This document shows, piece after piece, positions 1 to 9,568 of a stretch of 64,000 nucleotides of DNA. Numbering within the stretch: the first letter of the stretch is position 1; every line of letters starts with the position of its first letter. The notes under the pieces were generated by a model. The model saw only the letters and a list, made by a program, of their open reading frames with translations. It searched no databases and was not told the origin of the DNA. This DNA is from Chitinophaga pinensis (GTDB lineage: Bacteria > Bacteroidota > Bacteroidia > Chitinophagales > Chitinophagaceae), in NCBI GenBank assembly GCA_902167325.1, contig LR632930.1, forward strand, positions 3,534,001 to 3,598,000, in the 5' to 3' direction. The position numbers and the translations under genes are program-made.

Positions 1-1051
1 ATTTCTTCTGTTCAAGTATGGCGCCTGTATTCACAAGGCTCAGCAGCACAAAGAAAACGGCGAATACACTCAGGCCCGCGGGTATCCATGCTTCGAATAA
101 CATCACCGTAAACAGGACGGTGATACTTAGGATGGTTTGTGCGACAACATACACTCTCTGGCCACGCGTTTGATCACGGGAATGTGCATTCCTCAGCCAT
201 CTTGCTTCCAGCTCACCACGTATGTTGGGATCAATATCATCAGGCTTACCGAAAATGACTTTCCATTTTTTGCGTAACCCATGCGCCTGCACGAAAGCAG
301 TGCCCAGCTCCAGCATGAAATGGAACTGCTGCCATAGAAAGCTGTAGCTGCCCAGCGGTTTGGTAAGTCCGTATACGCAGGGTACTTCCTTCTTCTCTTC
401 CATGAACGTACCAAACATTTTATCCCATACGATGAGTACATCGCCGTAGTTTTTATCGAGGTATACCTCGTTGGAGGAGTGATGTACCCGGTGGTGACTG
501 GGTGTTACAAGAAAATATTCCAGCCAGCCCAGTTTGCCGATGGTGCGGGTATGGATGAAGAAAGGGTACAACCCATGCACCAGTAACAGCGAAGTGATCA
601 TGGCAGGAGGGAAGCCTGCAAGTGGCAGTACTGCCCAGAACAGGGAGCGCGCTGCAGATTGAAACACCGTAATGCGCGCGGATACCGTGTAGTTGAAATC
701 TTCACTCTGGTGATGCACCACATGCGCTGCCCAGAGAATATTCACTTCATGTGCCAGCCTGTGATACCAGTACCATACAAAATCGGTTGCGATAAAAAGC
801 AGGACCCAGGTATACCATGCCGGTTTGATGTCCCAGATAGCGAAATGGCTGTAAATGTATTCGAAGAAGAAATAGAATAATCCGGTAACGAACACATCTA
901 ACAGGCGCTCGGCTATGCCGGTATTTAGGTTGGCGACGGATTCGGCAAAATGAAAATAGTTGCGCCCCGTTCGTTTAGACAGCAGGTATTCCAGCCCGAT
1001 AAAGAGCAGGAACCCTACAATGGAAAGGGCGATCCAGTTTAGATGTTGCAT
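1..1051 (-). CDS. Sterol desaturase / fatty acid hydroxylase superfamily protein (3' end outside window)
   Basis: An integral-membrane di-iron oxygenase-type protein. Reading leftwards from the ATG at 1051 the frame stays open to the window edge, giving about 350 residues without a stop, so the C-terminus is missing. The three histidine clusters of the fatty-acid hydroxylase superfamily are visible: HRLAHE (HxxxH), HVVHH (HxxHH) and HRVHHSSN (HxxHH). They sit between hydrophobic segments, including one at the very N-terminus (WIALSIVGFLLFIGLEYL). Members hydroxylate or desaturate sterols, carotenoids or acyl chains; the substrate cannot be told here. Because the ORF is open-ended, short ORFs in other frames (for example 193-441) look stronger than they are. 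The next gene is 93 bp upstream on the same strand, so co-transcription is possible but not shown. Confidence 0.85.
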   Translation of the reverse strand, partial: MQHLNWIALSIVGFLLFIGLEYLLSKRTGRNYFHFAESVANLNTGIAERLLDVFVTGLFYFFFEYIYSHFAIWDIKPAWYTWVLLFIATDFVWYWYHRLAHEVNILWAAHVVHHQSEDFNYTVSARITVFQSAARSLFWAVLPLAGFPPAMITSLLLVHGLYPFFIHTRTIGKLGWLEYFLVTPSHHRVHHSSNEVYLDKNYGDVLIVWDKMFGTFMEEKKEVPCVYGLTKPLGSYSFLWQQFHFMLELGTAFVQAHGLRKKWKVIFGKPDDIDPNIRGELEARWLRNAHSRDQTRGQRVYVVAQTILSITVLFTVMLFEAWIPAGLSVFAVFFVLLSLVNTGAILEQKK

Positions 1052-1144
1052 GGATATAATGGTTAGTCTACTAAAATGGTAGACAAAATAACGTGATTTA
1101 TACGAAACGGCAAAATCCGTTTCGTATAAATCATATCACATACA

Positions 1145-3538
1145 TTATCTGAGAATGATTTCTTCGAAGTTTCTGGGAAGGAGAATCTCTACGATGCCGG
1201 CCTTGAGTGCGTTAGCCGGGAGGTCAAACGATACGCCGTCTACCACACAGGTAACAGGCGTGAAAGGCAGTCCGTGAATGCGGAGGCGGTGGCTGCGGTA
1301 ATCTGCTTCGAACTTACCTACGAACTTTTTCTTTAAACGGAACTGCCCGGCTTCGGAAACCTGTTTGAAGCGCACGAGGTTGTACTGCCCGGTTTTGTAT
1401 GCATAGTGATCACCTGCATCTTCGTAGAGAATGCTGTGGGTAATGCCTTCGCCAAAATAAACCTGCAGAATCATTTCTTCCACCTTACGCTGACCTACCC
1501 ATTCCATATCGGGATACTGGGGCACTACGGCCCCGCCTTTCACGAATATGGGCATTTCCGATAAGGGGGTGGGAATGGTAACAGACTGTCCCCCGGAAAA
1601 GCGCTGGTCGTTGAAGTAATAATACCAGCTTCCTTCCGGGAGGTACACTGATTTTTCCTGCATACCCGGCTCACTTACGTGGCTGATGAGGATACTGTCT
1701 CCCAGCAGGAACTCGTGGTTGAGATCGTGCGTATTGGCATCGTGCTGTGCTACGAACGCGAGGGGGCGCAGCATAGGCGTGCCATAAGCGGCATATTGCC
1801 AGAAGGTGGTGTAGATGTAGGGGAGAAGGCGGTAGCGAAGCTGGATGAATGATTTGATAACCGCTTCATATTCCGGCCCGAAGCTCCAGGGTTCCTGGTC
1901 GAAGCCTGTATCGTTGCTGGCAGAGTGGGTACGCATGAGCGGGTGGAAGGCGCCCAGCTGAATCCAGCGGGTATATAGTTCTCCTGAAGGCTCGCCGATA
2001 AAGCCGCCGATATCACTGCCGGCGAACGACAGTCCTGATACTGCGAGGCGCTGGCATTGAACGGAAGCCAGCCAGAGGTGCTCCCATGTGCTCATGTTAT
2101 CTCCTGTCCATACGCTGCTCCAGCGCTGGGTGCCGGAATAGGCGGAGCGGGTAATAACGAAGGGGCGGCGCGGCATGAGGTGTTTTTTCAGTCCGGCTGC
2201 GGTTGCCTTGCTCATGAGGTGGCCGTATACGTTATGCGCTTTACGGTGGCTTACATTTTCTCCGTCATAATCATGCCGCACATCTTCCGGGAAAGTACCC
2301 AGTTCGAATACGGCGGGCTCATTCATATCGTTCCATACGCCACGAACGCCGTAAGCGGTGAGATCTTTGAACAACCCTGCCCACCAGTCGCGCACTTTGG
2401 GATCGGTGAAATCAGGGAATGCGCATTTACCGGGCCATACATCACCTTCCATGAGGGCGCCATCGGCCCGTTTGCAGGCGTATCCTTTCTGGACCATTTC
2501 CTGGTACACCGGGTAATCCGGGTCTACTTTAATACCGGGGTCGATGATGACAACGGTTTTGAATCCATCATCAGACAGTTCTTTCAGCAGCCGTTTAGGA
2601 TCCGGGAAGCCTTCTTTGCTCCAGGTGAAGCAGCGGAAGCCCTCCATGTAATCGATATCGAGGTAGAGTGCATCGCAGGGGATGCCGCGTGTACGGAATT
2701 CTTTGGCGATCTCGCTGACCCTTGTGCCTGGGAAATAGCTCCAGCGGCACTGGTGGTAGCCCAGTGCCCAAAGGGGGGGCAGTTCGGCGGTACCGGTAAT
2801 ACGGGCATATGACTCGGCTACATTCAACAGCTCGGGACCATATATGAAGTAATAGTTCATTTCCCCGCCACGCGCCCAGAAGCTGGAAGCATCATCGCGC
2901 TCGAGGCCGAAATCGAACAGGGTGCGGAAGGTATTATCGAAGAAAAGGCCGTAACCTATGCCATTGTGCAGTCCGTAATAGAAGGGGATGTTCCTGTAGA
3001 GGGGATCGGTGTCTTTGGCATAGCCATAAGCATCCGTACCGAAGTTCTCCACGCGTTTACCACGGAGGTTGAGGTCGGTAGGCTTATCGCCCAGGCCGTA
3101 GAATGCCTCGCCTTCCTGGATGAGCTTGGTACAGTAAACGATTTTACCGCCTTTCTGGAGGTAGTACTGCCAATGGAAGCCGGTCTCGTCCTGATTAATG
3201 ATTTTACCGTCCTTATCGGTTATGGTGATCCGGAGGTTTTCCCGGGCTATGTATACCCGGATGGCGGTGGTAAATATTTCGAAGGACTCCTGCCATTCGC
3301 GGATATCGAAGTTTTCGGGGGATTCTTCCAGTTTCTCGCTGAGGGCGTAGGAGAAATCCCGCTGGAACTGACCGTCGGCCGCATACCGGAATCTGACGAT
3401 CTTATCGGATATCACCCTGATTTCCAGGATGGTGGCTGAGGTATAGAAGTAGAAATAGTTGCCTTCCTTTTTCCAGGATTGAATGTTGTCTGGGTAGTGT
3501 TTTACGGAGTATTTCCCCGAAGTAGTAGCCACTTGCAT
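1145..3538 (-). CDS. Glycoside hydrolase family 31 alpha-glucosidase
   Basis: A 797-residue GH31 enzyme that removes terminal alpha-linked glucose (or xylose or other alpha-glycosides) by a retaining mechanism. The nucleophile motif WNDMNEP places the catalytic Asp at residue 404. The acid/base motif WTGDNMSTWEHL places its Asp at residue 480. The N-terminal beta-sandwich precedes the barrel, and the barrel is followed by C-terminal beta domains (YLPEGSWYYYF). Length is normal for the family. No signal peptide is evident (the protein begins MQVATTSGKYSVKHYP), so a cytoplasmic location is likely. It is read on the minus strand, with a 276-bp gap to the next gene upstream. The SusC/SusD systems 7 kb away could supply oligosaccharide, but nothing in the sequence ties them together. 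Exact substrate specificity is unknown. Confidence 0.93.
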   Translation of the reverse strand: MQVATTSGKYSVKHYPDNIQSWKKEGNYFYFYTSATILEIRVISDKIVRFRYAADGQFQRDFSYALSEKLEESPENFDIREWQESFEIFTTAIRVYIARENLRITITDKDGKIINQDETGFHWQYYLQKGGKIVYCTKLIQEGEAFYGLGDKPTDLNLRGKRVENFGTDAYGYAKDTDPLYRNIPFYYGLHNGIGYGLFFDNTFRTLFDFGLERDDASSFWARGGEMNYYFIYGPELLNVAESYARITGTAELPPLWALGYHQCRWSYFPGTRVSEIAKEFRTRGIPCDALYLDIDYMEGFRCFTWSKEGFPDPKRLLKELSDDGFKTVVIIDPGIKVDPDYPVYQEMVQKGYACKRADGALMEGDVWPGKCAFPDFTDPKVRDWWAGLFKDLTAYGVRGVWNDMNEPAVFELGTFPEDVRHDYDGENVSHRKAHNVYGHLMSKATAAGLKKHLMPRRPFVITRSAYSGTQRWSSVWTGDNMSTWEHLWLASVQCQRLAVSGLSFAGSDIGGFIGEPSGELYTRWIQLGAFHPLMRTHSASNDTGFDQEPWSFGPEYEAVIKSFIQLRYRLLPYIYTTFWQYAAYGTPMLRPLAFVAQHDANTHDLNHEFLLGDSILISHVSEPGMQEKSVYLPEGSWYYYFNDQRFSGGQSVTIPTPLSEMPIFVKGGAVVPQYPDMEWVGQRKVEEMILQVYFGEGITHSILYEDAGDHYAYKTGQYNLVRFKQVSEAGQFRLKKKFVGKFEADYRSHRLRIHGLPFTPVTCVVDGVSFDLPANALKAGIVEILLPRNFEEIILR

Positions 3539-3780
3539 CGCGCCGATCTGTTTCTTTTACTGATTAATGACGCGGCTTTTCAGGAGCCGCATTTAATCTA
3601 AATTAATTAAAAAATACTTTTTCCCTGCATTAAACGGGGCAATTCGGGCTTTTACAAAAAAAATCCCTGTGTTGGCGAGATTGTCCGGTGAGATAGCAGT
3701 GAGATGATTTAACTTGTAGTAAATGTACTTTTTGCTTTAACCTATTGTTCCGGTTGTGATACAATAAGCGTATTGTAACA

Positions 3781-3806
3781 GGGCGTCCTTTCCAGGGCGC
3801 CCTTTT
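3781..3806. terminator. Possible stem-loop terminator
   Basis: Arms GGGCG (3781-3785) and CGCCC (3798-3802) enclose a 12-base loop and are followed by four T on the plus strand and preceded by none on the other. It lies directly after the stop of the minus-strand gene ending at 3815. The stem is short, so the call is weak. Confidence 0.3.
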
Positions 3807-3814
3807 GCATGCGG

Positions 3815-4846
3815 TTACATTCCCCTCACCACAGCGATCCTTCCCCTGGCCCCTGCCAGGTACACCGTGCGCCCTGTTTTTGCCCTGCGTACGGCATGGT
3901 ACCCTTCGCCGGGAAGCGATTGCCAGGTTTTACCACCATCGCCCGACCAGTCGGTACCATCCGGACCGGTACATATCACGAGGTTTTTATCGATGTATTC
4001 CACTGCGGAGCGGTACCCGCGCGGAGGTGTAGCGGGCGCTGCCCAGCTGGCACCGCCATCTGTTGTAAGGAGGCAATTCCCTTTTACGATTTCGGGCTTC
4101 TGATAGTCGCCGCCTACTGCAACGCCTTGTTTATCATTGTAAAAAGCAAAGGAAAAGATGCCGGTGGAAGATTGTCCCTGGTTGGCCGGCCATTCCGTAG
4201 CCCGCCATTTCCGGCCATACAGGCGGTAAAACCTGCTATGGGTACCTCCGGATGCAAAAGCCACCTGTGCTCCGGGAAGGGCACGTAAGGTGGTGCCGCT
4301 GGCGGCAAAACAGGCTTCTCCCGAATCTGCCGGAGGCATAGGGTGGTTATACCAGGTTTTACCACCATCGGGCGTAATTAAGCCTTTAAAATTGCCATTA
4401 ATAGGGTCTCCGGCGATGAATCCCTTACGGTCGCCGTAAAACTCCATGGCATCGAGGAAAATGGCGGAATCGTTGTTAAAGTACACCTGCTCCCAGTTCT
4501 TCCCGCCGTCTTCCGTCAGGAAGATCCTTGCCGGAGAGGCAATGCCCATGAGCACGGCGCGCTCCCCGGTGAAGCCTTCCACATCCCGGAAATCTACCGA
4601 ATCGCAGCCGGGAACGGTGAACCACTGCCAGGTTTTGCCCCCATCCGTTGTACGGCCCGCCTTGCCCTGCGTGCCTGATACCCACGCCACACTGTCGCTC
4701 ACTACACTGAGTCCCCTGATGCTGGAAATAGGGGCCGTGGCCACCGGTTCTATCTTAGGGACAGGTAAGGCCTTTAGCGGAGGGGCCTGGGCAGAAAGGA
4801 TATGGCTCATGGTGAACAGCAGAACTGTCAGCACTCGGAATTTCAT
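3815..4846 (-). CDS. Exported BNR/YCF48-like beta-propeller protein
   Basis: A 343-residue secreted protein with a signal peptide (MKFRVLTVLLFTMSHILSAQ). It carries at least five Asp-box or BNR-type repeats of the form T-x-DGGK-x-W: TTDGGKTWQW, LTEDGGKNWEQV, TPDGGKTWYN, TTDGGASW and SGDGGKTWQ. These mark the blades of a six- or seven-bladed propeller, as in YCF48/HCF136-like and sialidase-like proteins. No sialidase catalytic residues (RIP motif) were seen, so an enzymatic role is not supported. In Bacteroidota such proteins are commonly annotated as oxidoreductase or photosystem-II-stability-factor homologues, with no proven function. It is divergent from the histidine kinase gene that starts at 4954, and the two share a short intergenic region. 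Confidence 0.75.
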   Translation of the reverse strand: MKFRVLTVLLFTMSHILSAQAPPLKALPVPKIEPVATAPISSIRGLSVVSDSVAWVSGTQGKAGRTTDGGKTWQWFTVPGCDSVDFRDVEGFTGERAVLMGIASPARIFLTEDGGKNWEQVYFNNDSAIFLDAMEFYGDRKGFIAGDPINGNFKGLITPDGGKTWYNHPMPPADSGEACFAASGTTLRALPGAQVAFASGGTHSRFYRLYGRKWRATEWPANQGQSSTGIFSFAFYNDKQGVAVGGDYQKPEIVKGNCLLTTDGGASWAAPATPPRGYRSAVEYIDKNLVICTGPDGTDWSGDGGKTWQSLPGEGYHAVRRAKTGRTVYLAGARGRIAVVRGM

Positions 4847-4915
4847 ATACGGTTCGTTTTCAGCAATAATAATGAAGAAAAATACAAATTCGTTACAAAG
4901 TGTAAGCGAGAATTA

Positions 4916-4923
4916 TATATTTG
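4916..4923 (+). promoter_or_regulatory. Bacteroidota -7 promoter element for the histidine kinase gene
   Basis: TATATTTG fits the Bacteroidota -7 consensus TAnnTTTG and lies 30 bp before the ATG at 4954. No convincing TTTG is seen at the -33 distance, so only the -7 element is supported. Confidence 0.45.
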
Positions 4924-4953
4924 CAAACCTCCTAAGACATATTCGACTACCCG

Positions 4954-7900
4954 ATGCGATCATTTTTTCAGACAAGCATCCTCGTACTTTGCTGGATACT
5001 GGCCCTTTTTAATACTGCTTCCGCACAGGAACGCAGTTACAATTTCGATGCCTACAGCGTTGATAACGGCCTGTCACAGAACAGTATCGGCAGCATTATA
5101 CAAGGTCCGGAAGGGTTTCTGTGGATTTCGACGTTTGACGGAGTTAACCGGTTCGACGGGTATGTTTTCAATGAGTTCCGTTACAATCCATCCTCAGAAA
5201 GGCCCGATAAGCTGAAAGAGCGTATCGTTTACAACTCTGCCGCCCAGCTGGGGCGTGCCGTGGTAAAAAGCTTCGGCCTGCATGGTACCCGTAATCATCT
5301 CTTTTACCTCGATCATCAGAACCAACTGTTTGTGGCACACAATGCGGGCATTAGTCTGTACGATCGTTACAAGGGTGAGTTCCGGCTCGTTTTCGCCGAT
5401 AGTGTGTATGTCAATGAAGCCGAGCGTGATTTCCTTCCCAAGTTTAAGATCCTCGGAGAAGATCCTGCCACACAAACGCTCTGGGTATGGCGACCGGCAA
5501 AAGGACTGTACCAGCTCCATACTTCCACGTACGATCTCAAAAAGATCATTCTTTACCCGCCGGCATACGTTAAAGCAGGCAAGCTGCCACAAGCCGTGGC
5601 CATGCAGGATAATTATATCTGGCTCTCTTTCGAGAACGAGCAGCTCTACCGGATGGATATCCATACTGCCCGGCTCACTACTTTCTGCCTGCCCACCATC
5701 AGCGGAAAGCCTGTTATCCGCACACTCAACAAAGACTCCCTGCTGCTGGTAAGCAATGGTCATATCACGATCTTTGATACCAAACATAACCGTTACTCCG
5801 ATTCCAAATTCAGTATCCAGAATGAACTGAACGAGCCGTTTACGCCGAACGTTATCGAAATGGATGAGAAGGGTAATGCATGGATTGGTGGAAACAATGG
5901 CGTGCTGGTATACAGCATTGCCAATCATGAGATTGTGAACCACATTACAAGCTTCAATGCTTTCGAGACCAGTTCCTTCAATAAGATCGTAGCACTTTAC
6001 CGCGACCGTGGCAATAACATGTGGATCGGAACGGATGGCGACGGACTGAAGAAATACGCCCCCAATAAAAAAGTATTTTCTCTTTACCGTTCTCCGCGTA
6101 TCTCGCATAACATCGTTAAATCCGTATATAAGCATGATGACGGACGGTTGTATGTAGGCCTGTTACAGGATGGGCTGGACATTTACGAAAAAGGGGGGAA
6201 GTATCTCAAACGTATCTCCAACGAGGTTACCCCCGGCCGTTTCCCGGCAAATAACCTGCACGCCATCTGCAGGGAGGATTATGAAAGTCTCTGGTTCCAT
6301 TTCGTGAAAGGCGCAATCGGACTCTTCGATATTAAAACGGAGCGCTTCCAGGACCTCACGCATAAAGTGCAGGCACTGGGCCTTCCTCCGCAGCATGATA
6401 TTTACCCCTTCGTAAGCAAACGGCCAAATGGAGAAACTTATTTCAACTATGGCGAATACCTCCTCAAATTCACCAGTGCTGATAAGGGTATCACCGCTGC
6501 CATTGTGCACCGGTTCGATAATGAGCAGCTTACCTGCTTCTTCGAAGATTTCTGGGGCAATCAGTACGTAGGTACCAAATCGGCTGTGTACCAGCGGAAG
6601 TCAGACGGTTTTAAATGGGAGAAAATCAATCTCTGGCTGAAAGATGTGGAGATCAAAGCCATCAATAAGAATGCACACAAACAACTACTGCTGGCTACAA
6701 ACAAAGGACTGCTGGTGCTCGATGAGGCTAACCGCAAACTAAAGCATTATAACAGTTATGATTACGCCGGCATGGTGAGCGATTATGTGTACGCTGTACT
6801 GCTCGATGATAAAGATAATATGTGGATCAGCCACAACCGGGGTATTACACACATCCGGCAGAATGGCGATAACCTGGTGACCTACAATTATGAAGACGGA
6901 CTGCAAAGCAATGAGTTTAATACCGGGGCATACTTCAAATCGATGGACGGTGAGTTGTTCTTCGGAGGCATCCGGGGGGTAACTGGTTTCTATCCACGTA
7001 ACTTCCGTACCAACCCCTGGACGCCGAAGGTCATTATCAAACGACTGGAAGTGCTGGATAAGCCGTTTGTGTCGGATACTGCCATTTCATTGCTGCGCCG
7101 TGTGGAGCTGCCATACAACCTTAATACCATAGCTATCGAGTATGTACCATTGGAATTTACCAACCCGTTGAAAAACAAGGTACAGTACATGCTGGAGGGA
7201 GCTGATGAAGACTGGCTCATGGCTGGTAACCAAACGATGGCCAGATATACGAACCTCGCTCCAGGTACCTATCTGTTCAAAGTAAAGGCCTGCAATAACG
7301 ACGAGATCTGGAATACAGAACCCACCACATTGCAGATCGTCATCAAAATACCGTTCTGGCAGTCGCTGTGGTTCCGCTTCTTACTATTACTACTCGTTTT
7401 AGGTATAGCATATTATTTCTCCGCATTGTACCTTGACTATAAGATCCGGAACGAGAAGCTGAAGCTGGAAAAGGAACAGGCGGTAGATCAGGAGCGTGCG
7501 CGCATATCCAGCGATATGCATGACGATCTTGGTTCCGGATTGTCTACTATCCGGTTACTGAGTGAAATCGCGAAACGGAAGATCAAGGATACCGGGCAAA
7601 CGAAAGAGATCGAAAGGATCTCAGAGGCGGCAGGGGAGCTGGTAGACAAGATGAGTGAGATCATCTGGGCTATGAATTCCTCGAACGATTCCCTGGCTAA
7701 CCTCATCGCCTATATGAGAAGCTTTGCGGCTGATTTTCTGGAACATGCACATATCCAGCACCATTTTATCATCCCCGAAAGCATTCCCAATATTAAGCTG
7801 AGTGGCGGTACGCGCAGGCATATTTACCTGGCAGTGAAGGAGTCGCTGCATAATGTTGTGAAGCATTCCCAGGCAACAGAAGTGATTATCGAAGTGAAAG

Positions 7901-8079
7901 TATTTAAAAATATGACGATTATGCTGAAGGATAACGGGAAAGGATTTGACCCCGAAAAGGTGCGCCTGTTCGGCAATGGACTGAAGAATATCGAGAAGCG
8001 GATGCAGCAGGTGGGAGGCCAGGCCGACATCATTTCGCAAAACGGTACTACAGTTTTCTTAGATATACCATTAAATTGA
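4954..8079 (+). CDS. Propeller-type sensor histidine kinase (HisKA_3/HATPase_c)
   Basis: A 1041-residue membrane sensor kinase. A signal peptide (ending SAQE) is followed by two-component-regulator propeller repeats in the periplasm (for example GFLWISTFDGVNRF, NMWIGTDGDGLKKY and NMWISHNRGITHI). A Y_Y_Y-type beta-sandwich with the segment YMLEGADEDWL then precedes one membrane segment at about residues 806-826. The cytoplasmic part has a HisKA_3 dimerisation region with SSDMHDDLGSGLSTIRLL, where His856 is the expected phosphoacceptor, and an HATPase_c domain with DNGKGFD at 993-999 and GNGLKNIEKRM. There is no fused receiver or AraC domain, so this is the classical rather than the hybrid form. 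The NarL-type regulator gene 84 bp downstream is the obvious partner. In Bacteroidota such sensors usually bind a glycan or other nutrient; the ligand is unknown here. Confidence 0.92.
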   Translation: MRSFFQTSILVLCWILALFNTASAQERSYNFDAYSVDNGLSQNSIGSIIQGPEGFLWISTFDGVNRFDGYVFNEFRYNPSSERPDKLKERIVYNSAAQLGRAVVKSFGLHGTRNHLFYLDHQNQLFVAHNAGISLYDRYKGEFRLVFADSVYVNEAERDFLPKFKILGEDPATQTLWVWRPAKGLYQLHTSTYDLKKIILYPPAYVKAGKLPQAVAMQDNYIWLSFENEQLYRMDIHTARLTTFCLPTISGKPVIRTLNKDSLLLVSNGHITIFDTKHNRYSDSKFSIQNELNEPFTPNVIEMDEKGNAWIGGNNGVLVYSIANHEIVNHITSFNAFETSSFNKIVALYRDRGNNMWIGTDGDGLKKYAPNKKVFSLYRSPRISHNIVKSVYKHDDGRLYVGLLQDGLDIYEKGGKYLKRISNEVTPGRFPANNLHAICREDYESLWFHFVKGAIGLFDIKTERFQDLTHKVQALGLPPQHDIYPFVSKRPNGETYFNYGEYLLKFTSADKGITAAIVHRFDNEQLTCFFEDFWGNQYVGTKSAVYQRKSDGFKWEKINLWLKDVEIKAINKNAHKQLLLATNKGLLVLDEANRKLKHYNSYDYAGMVSDYVYAVLLDDKDNMWISHNRGITHIRQNGDNLVTYNYEDGLQSNEFNTGAYFKSMDGELFFGGIRGVTGFYPRNFRTNPWTPKVIIKRLEVLDKPFVSDTAISLLRRVELPYNLNTIAIEYVPLEFTNPLKNKVQYMLEGADEDWLMAGNQTMARYTNLAPGTYLFKVKACNNDEIWNTEPTTLQIVIKIPFWQSLWFRFLLLLLVLGIAYYFSALYLDYKIRNEKLKLEKEQAVDQERARISSDMHDDLGSGLSTIRLLSEIAKRKIKDTGQTKEIERISEAAGELVDKMSEIIWAMNSSNDSLANLIAYMRSFAADFLEHAHIQHHFIIPESIPNIKLSGGTRRHIYLAVKESLHNVVKHSQATEVIIEVKVFKNMTIMLKDNGKGFDPEKVRLFGNGLKNIEKRMQQVGGQADIISQNGTTVFLDIPLN

Positions 8080-8163
8080 TCTAAATTGCCTTTTTATAAC
8101 ATTTTGGTGTTATGTCATTAAATTGAAATGATGGTATATTCGAAAAAAAAGCTACAAAATAGC

Positions 8164-8793
8164 ATGGATATCATCTCTGTGGCTATTGTTGAAGACAATC
8201 ACGATATCAGGCAGGCCATGGAGTTGTTAATCAATGGTTCCGAAGGATACGCGTGCATTGGAGCATTCAACAATGCAGAAAATGGGCTCGAAAAGATTCC
8301 TCAGTTGTTACCCAATGTGGTGTTGATGGACTTTAACCTGCCGGGCATGAACGGCATAGAATGTATTGCGCGGCTGAAAGGGGAGTTCCCCGATATGCAG
8401 TTCATGATGCTGACGGTGTATGAAGACGACGATAAGATCTTTATGGCACTGGAAGCAGGCGCAAGCGGTTACATTCTTAAAAAGACATCGCCCGGTGAAC
8501 TGCTGGATGCTATCCGTGACCTTCACGAAGGAGGTTCACCCATGAGTTCGCAGATCGCCAGGAGGGTAGTAGCCTATTTCCAGAAACAGGCCAAACCTAA
8601 CCCCGCACTGGAAGCACTCACTTCACGCGAGAAGGAAATTCTTGACCAGCTTTCCAAAGGATTCCTCTACAAGGAAATTGCAGGAAACCTCTTTATCAGC
8701 ATCGAAACAGTACGCCGCCACGTCCATAATATTTATGAGAAGCTGCATGTACGCAGCAGGACGGACGCTGTCAATAAGTATTTTAACCGTTAA
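8164..8793 (+). CDS. NarL/LuxR-type DNA-binding response regulator
   Basis: A receiver plus helix-turn-helix response regulator of about 209 residues. The receiver starts ISVAIVEDNHD, has its phosphorylatable Asp at residue 56 (VVLMDFNLPGMNG) and the conserved Lys in GYILKKTSPGE. The C-terminal LuxR-type HTH is LTSREKEILDQLSKG followed by KEIAGNLFISIETVRRHV. I chose the ATG at 8164, giving MDIISVAIVEDN, because family alignment begins there. An in-frame ATG at 8128 would add 12 residues, and neither has a clear ribosome binding site. It follows the sensor kinase closely, and a strong terminator comes right after it, so the pair forms a compact operon. Confidence 0.93.
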   Translation: MDIISVAIVEDNHDIRQAMELLINGSEGYACIGAFNNAENGLEKIPQLLPNVVLMDFNLPGMNGIECIARLKGEFPDMQFMMLTVYEDDDKIFMALEAGASGYILKKTSPGELLDAIRDLHEGGSPMSSQIARRVVAYFQKQAKPNPALEALTSREKEILDQLSKGFLYKEIAGNLFISIETVRRHVHNIYEKLHVRSRTDAVNKYFNR

Positions 8794-8818
8794 AGGTTGA
8801 CTATTGCCATTTTTGAAA

Positions 8819-8847
8819 GGGCTCCCCGTACAGGGAGTCCTTTTTTT
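8819..8847 (+). terminator. Rho-independent terminator after the two-component pair
   Basis: An 8-bp stem, GGGCTCCC (8819-8826) with GGGAGTCC (8833-8840) including one G-T pair, has a 6-base loop and is followed by seven T. Confidence 0.85.
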
Positions 8848-8956
8848 GTTTGACTAATAAATTATTACACGTTAACACAATTGTATTAGGAAAGAATCCC
8901 GCATATACTTACTTTAACATGGCATATTTCCTTGTTTGAGAGCAACATACCACGAT

Positions 8957-9499
8957 ATGGATTGGATCCGGATGAAAAGCGGTGACCTTGCCGCTTTTGA
9001 GCGCCTGTACCGCGCCCACGTCCAGCCCATGATGCGATATGGCCTAAAGATCACAGACAATCCCGCATTGGTACAGGATTGTATTCAGGACCTCTTCGAA
9101 GAAATCTGGAATACCCGCCAGCAGCTTTCTGACACGCCTTACCCCAGATTTTACCTCCTCCGCGCCCTGCGCAACAAACTTTCCAAAGCTTTATCCAAAC
9201 AATCTTTCGTCAGCAACGGCGAAATGAGCCTCGCTTCCGGCGATCAGCCAGTAGCATATGTAGAGCTGGAAATCGTGGCCCGGGAAACGGAAACCCAGAA
9301 CCGGGAAACACTCCGTAAAATGCTCGACGGGCTGCCCCGCCGCCAGCAGGAAGCCATCCACCTCCGCTTTTATGATAATATCCCCTACGAAAACATCGCA
9401 GAGATGATGGACATGAATTACCAGTCGGTCCTCAACCTGGTACAACGCGCTTTAAAAGCCCTCCGCAAGGGTTTCTCCGTAAAAGCTCCCCGCCACTAA
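8957..9499 (+). CDS. ECF RNA polymerase sigma factor (FecI-like sigma-70 family)
   Basis: A 180-residue ECF sigma factor with region 2 (LAAFERLYRAHVQPMMRYG, then QDLFEEIWNTRQQL) and region 4 (LPRRQQEAIHLRFYDN and YENIAEMMDMNYQSVLNLV). I chose the ATG at 8957 (MDWIRMKSGD), which fits the usual start of region 2. An upstream in-frame TTG at 8936 would add seven residues. The gene for a FecR-type anti-sigma lies 69 bp downstream, and a SusC with an STN domain follows, the standard arrangement for cell-surface signalling. In that scheme substrate binding by SusC is relayed through FecR to release this sigma factor, which then transcribes the SusC/SusD genes. That logic is inferred from known FecI/FecR systems. 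Confidence 0.92.
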   Translation: MDWIRMKSGDLAAFERLYRAHVQPMMRYGLKITDNPALVQDCIQDLFEEIWNTRQQLSDTPYPRFYLLRALRNKLSKALSKQSFVSNGEMSLASGDQPVAYVELEIVARETETQNRETLRKMLDGLPRRQQEAIHLRFYDNIPYENIAEMMDMNYQSVLNLVQRALKALRKGFSVKAPRH

Positions 9500-9568
9500 A
9501 AAAAAATATTGCATAAAGTGAGTATCCCGCGCTGAAATGTTCCATTACAGTATATAGATACGTTCCGC

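Noticed and set aside
3815-4846. Sialidase, suggested by Asp-box repeats
   Set aside because: Asp-boxes also occur in YCF48-like propellers. The arginine triad and RIP motif of sialidases were not found.
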